Below are positions 1 through 7,656 of a stretch of DNA of 64,000 nucleotides, piece by piece. The notes beneath the pieces are model-generated. The model saw only the letters and a list, made by a program, of their open reading frames with translations. It did no database searches and had not been told where the DNA came from. How positions within the stretch are numbered: position 1 is the first letter of the stretch; every line of letters begins with the position of its first letter. Source of the DNA: an uncultured bacterium (GTDB lineage Bacteria > Bacteroidota > Ignavibacteria > Ignavibacteriales > Melioribacteraceae); assembly GCA_937936675.1 (NCBI GenBank), contig CALDDL010000281.1, forward strand, positions 1 to 64,000, given 5' to 3'. The translations under genes and the position numbers were made by a program.

Positions 1-5
1 GGAGT

Positions 6-725
6 ATGAAAGCACTTGTTTTGGGAGCGAGCGGAGCAACCGGTAAATTGGTTGTTCATCACCTTATCAATAAGAATATCCAAGTTCGAATAGTCGTTAG
101 AGAATCTGCAATAATACCAAGTCAAATATCAGAAAATAGCAGCATTGAAATCATAAGAGGTAATATTAATGATTTCGACTCCGCAAAAATCAAAGATCTA
201 ATTAAAGATTGTGATTCTATATTCTGTTGTCTTGGGCACAATTTGAGTTTCAAAGGTATTCTCGGTCCTCCATATAAATTGGTTTATAATACGGTTGTGA
301 AAATAATTGAAGCGATACAATCCCAAAATCTTAACCCAAAATTTATCTTAATGAGCACCACCGCATATACGAATAGAAAGATAGGTGAAATTAATACATT
401 CGGCGAAAAGATCATCTTCTCGTTATTAAAAGTCCTATTGCCTCCTCATAAGGATAATATGCTAGCTGCTGATTATCTCGTTTATAAAATAGGCTCACAA
501 TCCACTATTGATTGGGTGGCGGTTCGTCCTGATTCGCTTATCGATGAGGAAACTCCTAGTGAATACGAAATTTACATTCAGAAAATAAAAAGTCCCATTT
601 TCGATTCGGGCAAAACGAGCAGAATAAATGTCGGTCATTTTATGGTGGAATTGGTAACAAACGACAAATTATGGGATGAATGGAAACACAAAACTCCCGT
701 TATCTATAATAAATCCAGTACTTGA
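6..725 (+). CDS. NAD(P)-binding Rossmann-fold protein (NmrA/SDR-like)
   Basis: A 239-residue soluble protein that starts with a dinucleotide-binding strand and the glycine motif GASGATGK (residues 7-14), as in atypical short-chain dehydrogenases of the NAD(P)H-binding/NmrA type. Further on, the segment LMSTTAY looks like the strand that carries the active-site serine in this superfamily, but no clear YxxxK pair follows, so catalysis cannot be assumed. The ATG is preceded by GGAGT at the very edge of the window. It may act as an oxidoreductase or a redox sensor; the substrate is unknown. The downstream gene is over 100 bases away, so it is probably transcribed alone or as the last gene of an operon that begins outside the window. 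Confidence 0.75.
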   Translation: MKALVLGASGATGKLVVHHLINKNIQVRIVVRESAIIPSQISENSSIEIIRGNINDFDSAKIKDLIKDCDSIFCCLGHNLSFKGILGPPYKLVYNTVVKIIEAIQSQNLNPKFILMSTTAYTNRKIGEINTFGEKIIFSLLKVLLPPHKDNMLAADYLVYKIGSQSTIDWVAVRPDSLIDEETPSEYEIYIQKIKSPIFDSGKTSRINVGHFMVELVTNDKLWDEWKHKTPVIYNKSST

Positions 726-841
726 AAAATTATTTTTGGAATGTAGATTACAATTATAAAATTAAAAGATATATTTCGTTTGATTTTAATGCAAGAGTGA
801 GTGGATGACTCATTTAATCAAACAAATGATGGATACAAACT

Positions 842-1564
842 ATGAAAAAATTACAATTGAAGCATAAGGAAATAATAGAGTTTTGTCTTGCTAACTCTGA
901 TAATTCGATAATAAATAAATATTCAAAATATTTCAAAGAAGGTTATAAAGGATATGGTATAGATACAAAAATCTTTGAATCTCAGAAATCAATATGGTTG
1001 AATTTATGGTCAAACGATATGACCTTAGACGATTATTTAGATTTGGGCGATATATTAATGTCAACCGGTTTATTAGAAGAGGCAAGCTTTGCAACTTTTT
1101 TTATTGCTTCAAAAAAAGATGAGTTTTCAATTGAAACATTTGATAGAATTGGCAAATGGTTAGATAAGGATATAAAAAACTGGGCAACTACTGATATATT
1201 GTGCATGTTTGTACTTTGCCATTTCTTGATTGATAAAATAATATCGTTTGAAAAATTGAAAGAATGGACTACTTCAGAATCAGAATGGAAACGGAGAGCT
1301 GTGCCGGTTACATTAGTTGTGTTAATTAAAAATGAATTAAAACTTATCGATGCCATTAATCTGATTGAACCATTGATGCTTGATGATTCGGAATATGTCC
1401 AAAAGGGTATTGGGACATTATTACGTGGATTATGGAAAGAATACCCTGCCGAAATTGAAAATTTTTTAATGAACTGGAAAGACAAGTGCGGAAGACTTAT
1501 AGTACAATATTCGACTGAGAAAATGGATAAGGAATACAGAAAGAAATTTAGAAAAATCAAATAA
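842..1564 (+). CDS. AlkD-like DNA alkylation repair protein
   Basis: This 240-residue, mostly helical protein resembles the AlkC/AlkD HEAT-like-repeat DNA glycosylases, which excise N3- and N7-alkylated purines. Family-like features are the repeated tryptophans and acidic residues (NWATTD near residue 113), the segment WKRRAVPVTLV near 150 and KGIGTLLRGLWKE near 190, matching the conserved second half of AlkD. The length is normal for the family, and no signal peptide or membrane segment is present. It stands alone between an NAD(P)-binding protein and a serine hydrolase, so the context gives no further clue. The assignment rests on motif spacing seen by eye; the catalytic aspartate was not placed with certainty. 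Confidence 0.7.
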   Translation: MKKLQLKHKEIIEFCLANSDNSIINKYSKYFKEGYKGYGIDTKIFESQKSIWLNLWSNDMTLDDYLDLGDILMSTGLLEEASFATFFIASKKDEFSIETFDRIGKWLDKDIKNWATTDILCMFVLCHFLIDKIISFEKLKEWTTSESEWKRRAVPVTLVVLIKNELKLIDAINLIEPLMLDDSEYVQKGIGTLLRGLWKEYPAEIENFLMNWKDKCGRLIVQYSTEKMDKEYRKKFRKIK

Positions 1565-1714
1565 AAAAAAGACTCCGCTCAGCATAATTTTATTCTTACC
1601 ACTCATTTGTATCAAAAATTAAAATCTAATTTCATAAAATGGATGTATCGTCTATTTTTATTTATATTATAGCTAATCATTTGTAAATAAAATTAAAATT
1701 AAGTGAATTATTAA

Positions 1715-2911
1715 ATGAAAATAGATAAAATCATTTTATCGAAATACATTTTTTTATTAATGGTAGTTCCATCCTTAATATTTGCAGGCTGTGAATGCCA
1801 ACCTGATACGCAATATGTTTATCACCCACCTCAATATATTAATGCTGGATTTGAAGTCGGCACATTAGAAGAAGTAAATATCGATTCCTCATTAATAAAA
1901 AAAGCAATAGACAATATAAATTGCGGTGAGTATGGCGAAGTTCATTCAATGCTCATTTTCAAGGATGATAAACTCGTACTGGAAGAATATTTCCCGGGAC
2001 ATAGATATAATTATTTTGGCGAAAATCATCATGGAGAGTTAACTAATTGGGATGCTTCCAAACTGCATGATATAAAATCAGTATCGAAAAGTGTTACTTC
2101 TACTTGCATCGGTATCGCTATTGATAATGGATTTATCAAAAGTGTTAATCAATCTATTTTTGATTATCTGCCCGACCACCAAAATTTGAAAATAGACGGT
2201 AAAGAAAAAATAACTATAGAGCATTTATTGACAATGACTTCGGGATTAGAGTGGAATGAGTGGAAAGAATATTTAAGCAGTAAATCAAATGATATTATTA
2301 ATATATGGTTTCAGGAAAAGGATCCGGTTTCATTTGTTTTGGAGAAACCACTTAAAAATAATCCCGGAACTTCATTCACTTATTCAAGTGGGAATACAAT
2401 TGTATTAGGCGAGATCATTAAAAATGCAACAGGCATGGAGCTTGATAAATTCTCCGAGGAATATTTATTCAAACCGTTGGGAATAGATTCTTCTTATTGG
2501 GGCGAAAGATACAGCAATGGAGTTATCGAAGCGGGAGGGGGCTTGGAGATTACTCCGCGAGATATGGTGAAAATTGGTGTTATGTATTTGAATAATGGTG
2601 TATCTAACGGCAAGCGAATTTTATCCAAACAATGGATTGAAAACTGCACCACTGTTTTTGCTAATAACAAAAATATTGATATACCGGGGCACGATTCCGG
2701 AATTCATAGTTACTCGTATTCATGGTGGTTAAAAACATACACAAATTTCGGAAAAATAATTAACATGTCTCATGGAGTCGGTTGGGGTGGGCAAGAAATT
2801 ATAGTGCTCCCTGAATTAAATACAGTAGTTGTTTTTACAGGGGGGAATTATACTGCTACCATCAAGGTGATTGAAATGCTGGAAGAATATATATTACCTG
2901 CTTTTGATTAG
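1715..2911 (+). CDS. beta-lactamase-family serine hydrolase, lipoprotein
   Basis: A 398-residue secreted protein of the class C beta-lactamase/penicillin-binding-protein-like family. A hydrophobic signal (residues 11-25) ends in the lipobox IFAGC, so Cys26 is probably lipidated and the protein sits on a cell-envelope membrane. The SxxK motif is S122-V-S-K125; the second motif is Y223-S-S, where class C enzymes have YxN; HGVGWGG near the C-terminus replaces KTG. Such proteins are often esterases, D-aminopeptidases or peptidases rather than antibiotic-resistance enzymes, and the substrate cannot be told from sequence. A 9-bp inverted repeat lies about 50 bases after the stop. Confidence 0.85.
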   Translation: MKIDKIILSKYIFLLMVVPSLIFAGCECQPDTQYVYHPPQYINAGFEVGTLEEVNIDSSLIKKAIDNINCGEYGEVHSMLIFKDDKLVLEEYFPGHRYNYFGENHHGELTNWDASKLHDIKSVSKSVTSTCIGIAIDNGFIKSVNQSIFDYLPDHQNLKIDGKEKITIEHLLTMTSGLEWNEWKEYLSSKSNDIINIWFQEKDPVSFVLEKPLKNNPGTSFTYSSGNTIVLGEIIKNATGMELDKFSEEYLFKPLGIDSSYWGERYSNGVIEAGGGLEITPRDMVKIGVMYLNNGVSNGKRILSKQWIENCTTVFANNKNIDIPGHDSGIHSYSYSWWLKTYTNFGKIINMSHGVGWGGQEIIVLPELNTVVVFTGGNYTATIKVIEMLEEYILPAFD

Positions 2912-2962
2912 GCTGAAATATTTTGTTAATGTACAGATACCTTCACATAAGCCATTTTGTTC

Positions 2963-2989
2963 GATAGGCATAATTTTTTAATGCCTATC
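2963..2989 (+). terminator. Inverted repeat after the serine hydrolase, possible terminator
   Basis: The arms GATAGGCAT and ATGCCTATC form a perfect 9-bp stem around a T-rich 9-base loop. No T-run follows the downstream arm, so it is a weak candidate for intrinsic termination and may instead protect the 3' end of the mRNA. The surrounding 2912-3188 gap holds nothing else recognisable. Confidence 0.4.
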
Positions 2990-3188
2990 CTCCCTGAAAT
3001 GATTTTGTCCTTTCACCATTCATCTCTATAACCATTAATTTAGAATACCTCACACAATAATCTATATATTTATTAAATAAGTATTAATTTTGTAAAGCTG
3101 CCGAGAGTAATGATCTAGAAAGAGAGTAATGCAGGATATTATAAATAAATATTGAAAATTACTTGTAAAACTAATAAGGGAAAACAGA

Positions 3189-4103
3189 ATGGAAGAACAA
3201 ATTAAAAATTTCTTGTTTGATCCCACTGTCGGGAAAATTGCATCTCTCCTTGTTGGCGTAGCAATCATTTGGGCAATAATAAAAGCAATTCAGCGTAACT
3301 TACTCATAAAAATTAAAGACACCGATAACCGCTACCGTGCCAAAAAATTCAGCAGCTTTATTGGCTATATTTTTACAATATTATTATTGACGATTGTTTT
3401 TAGTGACAGACTTGGTGGCTTAACTGTTGCCTTCGGAGTTGCCGGGGCTGGAATTGCATTTGCTCTTCAAGAAGTGATTGTCTCATTTGCCGGTTGGCTT
3501 GCTATAATGTTCGGCGGATTTTATAAAACCGGAAATCGTGTCCAACTTGGCGGAATTAAAGGCGATGTAATGGATATTGGAATTCTACGCACTACGATTA
3601 TGGAAACTGGTCAATGGGTAGATGGCGATTTGTATAATGGAAGAATTGTATTCATTGCTAATAGTTTTGTTTTCAAAGAACCTGTTTTTAATTATTCCGG
3701 CGACTTTCCATTTTTATGGGATGAAATAAAAATTCCAATCCAATTCGGAAGTAACTATGAAATGGTAAAGGAAATATTAGAAAAAGTAGGAAAAGATGTT
3801 GCAGGCGAATTGAGCGAAAGATCAAAACAAGAATGGAATGAATTGCAGTATAAATATCGTTTAGAAGATGCACAAACTGCTCCGATGGTTTCTCTAGTTG
3901 TTACTGATAACTGGGTAGAATATACTTTGCGATATATTGTAAATTATAAAAAACGCCGTATAACAAAAACAGCATTATATACTCAGATTCTTCAGAGAGT
4001 AGATGAGACGAAAGGACAAATTAAATTTGCTTCCGTAACATTTCAATTGGTTGATTCTCCTGATTTCAAAGTTAATATAGCTCCGAGTAAGGATACTAAT
4101 TGA
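3189..4103 (+). CDS. MscS-family mechanosensitive ion channel
   Basis: A 304-residue inner-membrane protein. Three hydrophobic segments are visible at about residues 14-34, 55-72 and 76-108; the third is glycine/alanine-rich (GVAGAGIAFALQE), which is the pore-lining helix typical of MscS. It is followed by the beta-domain with FYKTGNRVQLGGIKGDV, the usual MscS signature region, and a soluble alpha/beta C-terminal part. The role is a tension-gated channel that releases solutes on osmotic downshock. The length is close to that of E. coli MscS (286 residues). The ATG follows AAGGGAAAACAG, a modest ribosome-binding site. It appears to be a single-gene unit. Confidence 0.88.
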   Translation: MEEQIKNFLFDPTVGKIASLLVGVAIIWAIIKAIQRNLLIKIKDTDNRYRAKKFSSFIGYIFTILLLTIVFSDRLGGLTVAFGVAGAGIAFALQEVIVSFAGWLAIMFGGFYKTGNRVQLGGIKGDVMDIGILRTTIMETGQWVDGDLYNGRIVFIANSFVFKEPVFNYSGDFPFLWDEIKIPIQFGSNYEMVKEILEKVGKDVAGELSERSKQEWNELQYKYRLEDAQTAPMVSLVVTDNWVEYTLRYIVNYKKRRITKTALYTQILQRVDETKGQIKFASVTFQLVDSPDFKVNIAPSKDTN

Positions 4104-4245
4104 ATTGACTATTATAATGATTCTCCCAAGAAAAAGAAGTCAAAAGGGAATTCAGTGTAGCATCTAAAATATTTTTTACAATTAACGCCAGACTTAACGG
4201 CGAGGATTGAAAAATTCTAGTGGGTTAAAAAATAAATGTACTTAA

Positions 4246-5061
4246 ATGAGCAAGAATAAATCAAAAGAATTCTATCATAGGTTCTTAGATGAAGCAGGTG
4301 ATACAACATTTTTCACAAAAGGAAAGATACCTTCAGTAGGAAAAGTAGAAGGTGTAAGCAAGTGTTTTTTACTTGGGATGGTTAAATTTAAAGAACCATT
4401 TACCCCTATTCGTGAAAAAATAATTACTATGCAAAAAGAAATTGAAGCCGATGAGTACTTTAAAGATGTTCCGAGTATTCGTAAAAAGGTTCTTAATGGT
4501 GGGTTCTATTTCCATGCTAAAGATGATGTGCCAGAAGTTAGAGAAAAATTTTTCAAATTTATTAAGGGAATTGATTTTAGTTTTGAAGCAGTAGTTGGCA
4601 GAAAGATTTACGAAATTTTTTCTAACAAACATAATTCTAATGAATCAGAATTCTACGCAGACTTATTGTCACATCTTATAAAAAATAAATTTGAAATGGG
4701 AGGTAAGTTAATTCTAAACGTTGCGCAACGTGGCAACTCTACTAAAAACACTAATTTAATGAGAGCCATTGATACAGCTCAAAAAAGATTTAAAAAGACT
4801 AAACCAGAAAAAGATTTTATTACTGATATTGTCTTTAATGTTCAGTATCCTACTACTGAACCATTATTAACTATACCGGATTATTTATGTTGGGTGGTAC
4901 AACGAGTATTTGAACGTGGTGATATTCGATATTTCAATTTTATAGAGAATAAAATTTCTTTAGTAATTGATCTTTATGATAGTTCTAAATACGAAGGATA
5001 CAAGCACTATTATAATCATCAGAATAGATTGATGCCAGAAAACAAATTAAGCCCGCTCTAA
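4246..5061 (+). CDS. DUF3800 domain protein
   Basis: A 271-residue protein with the hallmark of DUF3800 near its N-terminus, FLDEAGD (residues 13-19, Asp15 and Asp19), and the second conserved block FHAKDD near residue 89. The family has an RNase H-like fold with acidic active-site candidates, and its members are often found in mobile or defence neighbourhoods, but the biochemical activity is not established. A late acidic stretch (LVIDLYD near 240) could supply another metal ligand. The gene is flanked by palindrome-bearing, AT-rich spacers and has no obvious partner gene. No good ribosome-binding site precedes the ATG. The family call is fairly sure; the function is unknown. Confidence 0.75.
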   Translation: MSKNKSKEFYHRFLDEAGDTTFFTKGKIPSVGKVEGVSKCFLLGMVKFKEPFTPIREKIITMQKEIEADEYFKDVPSIRKKVLNGGFYFHAKDDVPEVREKFFKFIKGIDFSFEAVVGRKIYEIFSNKHNSNESEFYADLLSHLIKNKFEMGGKLILNVAQRGNSTKNTNLMRAIDTAQKRFKKTKPEKDFITDIVFNVQYPTTEPLLTIPDYLCWVVQRVFERGDIRYFNFIENKISLVIDLYDSSKYEGYKHYYNHQNRLMPENKLSPL

Positions 5062-5084
5062 AACTATTCCGATTACTCGAAAAA

Positions 5085-5097
5085 CGACTTGAAGTCG
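5085..5097. repeat. Short palindrome CGACTT-G-AAGTCG
   Basis: Two perfect 6-base arms flank a single base, 24 bases after the DUF3800 stop. With almost no loop it would fold as cruciform DNA or act as a protein-binding site rather than as an RNA hairpin. It lies in the 250-base spacer 5062-5311, which has no other gene. Confidence 0.4.
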
Positions 5098-5133
5098 ACG
5101 TTCGTTAGAGAGAAGGCTATATTTAATGTAAAA

Positions 5134-5157
5134 ATAGTCAGGACTATGTACATAGTC
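5134..5157. repeat. Triple half-site palindrome, possible operator
   Basis: The half-site ATAGTC occurs three times in alternating orientation: ATAGTC-AG-GACTAT-GTAC-ATAGTC. The last two half-sites form a perfect 16-base palindrome (5142-5157). Alternating half-sites with short spacers are typical of dimeric repressor operators, but the site lies about 155 bases upstream of the next start codon, so an operator role is only a suggestion. Confidence 0.4.
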
Positions 5158-5311
5158 AAGATAATTAATAATATAACTCGAATATTAATTCACAATATTC
5201 TATACAGTTCCAATTTATGTTTTTCTTTGAAATTGATATTCAAATAGAAAATCTTCAATCTTAGTAAAGTATCAGATATTTTTAGCAAAATAAAAATCAA
5301 GGATCAATAAA

Positions 5312-6367
5312 ATGAATTTTCGTCATTTGGCAATAGTTTTTCTGCTATTACTGAATCATTTATTTGGGCAGGAAATAAGAGTCTCTGATGATTTAGTTTT
5401 ACATAAACTTTCTGAAAATTGTTTTGTCCATACGCAAAGCAATAACAATGGATTGATTTATATTAATAATGGTGAAGCAATTATCGTTTCAACTCCCGAT
5501 TCTGATATTGAAACACAAAACCTAATTAATTGGGTGAGAGATGAAAAGCATGCAAAAATTGTTGGATATATAATTGATAGATGGCATCCGGATGCAATGG
5601 GGGGATTAGACATTGTTCAAATCAATGGGATAAAGTCTTATTCCTATGAGTTAACTCGGAAAATTGCTAAAGAAAAAAGATTACCTATTCCGGAAATCGG
5701 ATTTGATCCTCAAAAAGTGATTGAAGTAGGAGGCGAAAAAGTCATTTGCCATTTTCTTGGTGAAGCACATACTACTGACGGCATTGTTGTTTGGATACCA
5801 AGTGAAAAAATTCTATTTGGAGGAAATGAGATTAGGTCTAATAACGGTTGGGCAGGTAATATCAGCGATGCTAATATTAAGCAATGGTCCGCAACGGCAA
5901 AAAGAATCAAAAAAGAATATGGCACGGCAAAGATTGTCGTTCCGGGACATGGAAATTATGGAGGTGCGGAATTAATAGATTACACAATAAAATTATATGA
6001 CATACCGCATAATGAATCAGCTTCAAATGGTTCTGAAATGATTCTTCCCCTAGAACTAAAAACAGACAACCCCGTTTTTATAAAAGCTAAATATGACTCA
6101 CTTGATCACGGGCAACGAATCCTGAAAAATGCAATTGTTGTCGTTCAGGATTTAACAAAATATATATTAATTGATTCTCCGGAAATTATTTATGAACCTG
6201 AAAATCTTAGAATCAATTCAGAAACCGGAAGGGTTAAAATTTATGATAAAAATGGAGGCAAAGAAGTTTTAAGAACAGATGTTAACTATAATAGATTGAG
6301 TGTTTATAAACATGATATTACGATTGGATTTGTTGTGGTAGTGAGAGAAATTGTATTATCGTTTTAG
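5312..6367 (+). CDS. Class B1 metallo-beta-lactamase homologue with altered zinc ligands
   Basis: A 351-residue secreted protein; residues 1-19 form a signal peptide ending at FGQ. Residues 25-230 follow the class B1 metallo-beta-lactamase pattern closely (KILFGG near 166, SDANIKQW near 185, KIVVPGHG near 207). The usual HxHxD motif is R90-W-H92-P-D94, so the first histidine is arginine. H153 and H213 match the other two histidines, but the cysteine ligand after LFGG is N172 and the following lysine is R175. Two of the six zinc ligands are therefore changed. About 115 extra C-terminal residues have no match I recognise. The fold is clear; beta-lactam hydrolysis is doubtful, and it could be an esterase-like or binding protein. 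Confidence 0.8.
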   Translation: MNFRHLAIVFLLLLNHLFGQEIRVSDDLVLHKLSENCFVHTQSNNNGLIYINNGEAIIVSTPDSDIETQNLINWVRDEKHAKIVGYIIDRWHPDAMGGLDIVQINGIKSYSYELTRKIAKEKRLPIPEIGFDPQKVIEVGGEKVICHFLGEAHTTDGIVVWIPSEKILFGGNEIRSNNGWAGNISDANIKQWSATAKRIKKEYGTAKIVVPGHGNYGGAELIDYTIKLYDIPHNESASNGSEMILPLELKTDNPVFIKAKYDSLDHGQRILKNAIVVVQDLTKYILIDSPEIIYEPENLRINSETGRVKIYDKNGGKEVLRTDVNYNRLSVYKHDITIGFVVVVREIVLSF

Positions 6368-6449
6368 TTTTTATTTGTGGTATTTGTTTTAATTAGGTAG
6401 TTTCTCCCTGATCTTTACCTTTATAACTTCAATAAAACATAGTAAAGTT

Positions 6450-6989
6450 ATGAATATTGATAAAAAAATTTTAATTAGACTTTATTTACTATTTATTCCT
6501 ATTGCTTATTTCTCTTATCTTTTTCACGAATTTGGACATTGGATAGTAGGAGAGATACTAGGCAATGATATGACTTATAGCCTAAACTATGTTTTTCCCA
6601 AAGATGGAAATTATTTAAATGAAAGTCATAATCTATATGTTAGTATGGGTGGACCTGCATTTACAATATTGTTAGCTTTAGCCTCACTGATCATTTTAGA
6701 GAAGTATTCAACAATATATGCCTATCCGGTTTTGTTCTTTCAATTTGTAACCCGGTTTTTTTCTCTAGTCTTTGGAGAATTCAATCAACAAGATGAAGCC
6801 AGAATATCCTTAATTATGGGACTCGGTACATATACAGTAGGAATAATTAGTCTAATAATATTGCTTTTAATTGTTATAAGAGCGAGTTATAAACTCAAGA
6901 TAGATTTAAAACAAAATGGTTATTTTTTTACAGTAAGTATTCTGAGTCAACTTTTGGTAATTGCAACTTATAAAATTACCGGTCTTTAG
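6450..6989 (+). CDS. M50-like integral membrane metalloprotease or related protein
   Basis: A 179-residue membrane protein with roughly four hydrophobic segments. The first membrane helix carries LFHEFGHW, a perfect HExxH zinc motif (H26, E27, H30), and a later loop has SMGGPAF, resembling the NPDG-proximal glycine/proline region of small M50-like proteins. M50 enzymes cut substrates inside the membrane; many short relatives have no known substrate. A clear third zinc ligand such as NPDG was not seen, so activity is uncertain. It sits 82 bases after the metallo-beta-lactamase homologue in the same direction, without an overlap that would suggest coupling. Confidence 0.6.
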   Translation: MNIDKKILIRLYLLFIPIAYFSYLFHEFGHWIVGEILGNDMTYSLNYVFPKDGNYLNESHNLYVSMGGPAFTILLALASLIILEKYSTIYAYPVLFFQFVTRFFSLVFGEFNQQDEARISLIMGLGTYTVGIISLIILLLIVIRASYKLKIDLKQNGYFFTVSILSQLLVIATYKITGL

Positions 6990-7077
6990 GAGATCAGGTT
7001 TAGGTCGTGACTCAACACCGATCTCAGTGTATTAATGGTTATAGGAACAGTATTAAACAATATGTAAAGGAGAGATT

Positions 7078-7278
7078 ATAAAGCACGCATTTTTGATTTT
7101 ATTGTGTTGTACTTACTTTAGTTGCATTTTTGCTCAAGATAATCCTGAGCTGAAAAAAATGTATGAGGAAGATCAAAATTCCAGGAAAGTTGAAAAGATT
7201 GACTGGAAAGTGTTATTGATTCAAGACTCCACTAGAAGAGTAGAAGTATCAGAAATGATTAAGCAAAAAAAAAGATAA
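7078..7278 (+). CDS. Small secreted protein, apparent AUA start, DUF6624-like fragment
   Basis: A 66-residue reading frame that begins at ATA (7078), five bases after a strong AGGAG site. From there it encodes a textbook signal peptide (KHAFLILLCCTYFS up to IFAQ). The first in-frame standard start, TTG at 7093, would cut the positively charged N-region off the signal peptide. The mature part, with YEEDQNSR and IQDSTRR, resembles the beginning of DUF6624 domains but ends before the usual GWP block. A run of nine A just before the stop allows a one-base slip. It may be a decayed gene or a rare AUA-started one. The function is unknown. Confidence 0.4.
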   Translation: MKHAFLILLCCTYFSCIFAQDNPELKKMYEEDQNSRKVEKIDWKVLLIQDSTRRVEVSEMIKQKKR

Positions 7279-7352
7279 AGTCGAAATTAAAGTAAAATAG
7301 TATATATGTATAAATTAGGAAATTATAATTTTTATTATTCGGCAGAATATTT

Positions 7353-7640
7353 ATGACGAAATTTATATTATTAATTGTGGCGGGATCAATATTAATATTT
7401 AGTGGATGTTCTTATTATATTACAAAAGATAAATCTGAAGAAAAAGAAAAGTTTTATGAGAATGTTAATAAGGTATGCAACAACAAGGACGAATGTACAA
7501 TCACAACCAAAGAACAGAATTCTTTTATTGGACGCGAAATAAATATTTTGAGTGATTCGACAAGCTTTTATAATATTGAAATTGATTCGAAACAAAAACT
7601 TGCTACAAACCAAATTTCAGAAATTAGAACGTTTCTTTAG
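7353..7640 (+). CDS. Small predicted lipoprotein of unknown function
   Basis: A 95-residue protein with a hydrophobic signal (residues 4-18) ending in the lipobox FSGC (Cys19), so probably a lipid-anchored envelope protein. The remainder is charged and then forms a predicted beta-rich part (ITTKEQNSFIGREI, DSTSF, KLATNQISEI) like the short signalling-type beta domains of many Bacteroidota lipoproteins. It contains two further cysteines that could form a disulfide. It ends 16 bases before the asparagine-synthase-like gene, so the two may be cotranscribed. I do not recognise a named family. Confidence 0.55.
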   Translation: MTKFILLIVAGSILIFSGCSYYITKDKSEEKEKFYENVNKVCNNKDECTITTKEQNSFIGREINILSDSTSFYNIEIDSKQKLATNQISEIRTFL

Positions 7641-7656
7641 GAAAAGGAAAAAATTA

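Noticed and set aside
2912..3188. A hidden short gene in the spacer before mscS.
   Set aside because: The only open frame runs antisense over the mscS start and shows no family resemblance or ribosome-binding site.
4170..4205. Integron attC-like site before DUF3800 (CGCC and GGCG arms).
   Set aside because: Only four paired bases and no conserved core triplets; too weak to support.
7552..7656. Longer N-terminus for the asparagine-synthase-like protein (35 extra residues).
   Set aside because: It overlaps the lipoprotein gene by about 90 bases and is low-complexity; the domain starts at MSWIFGA from ATG 7657.
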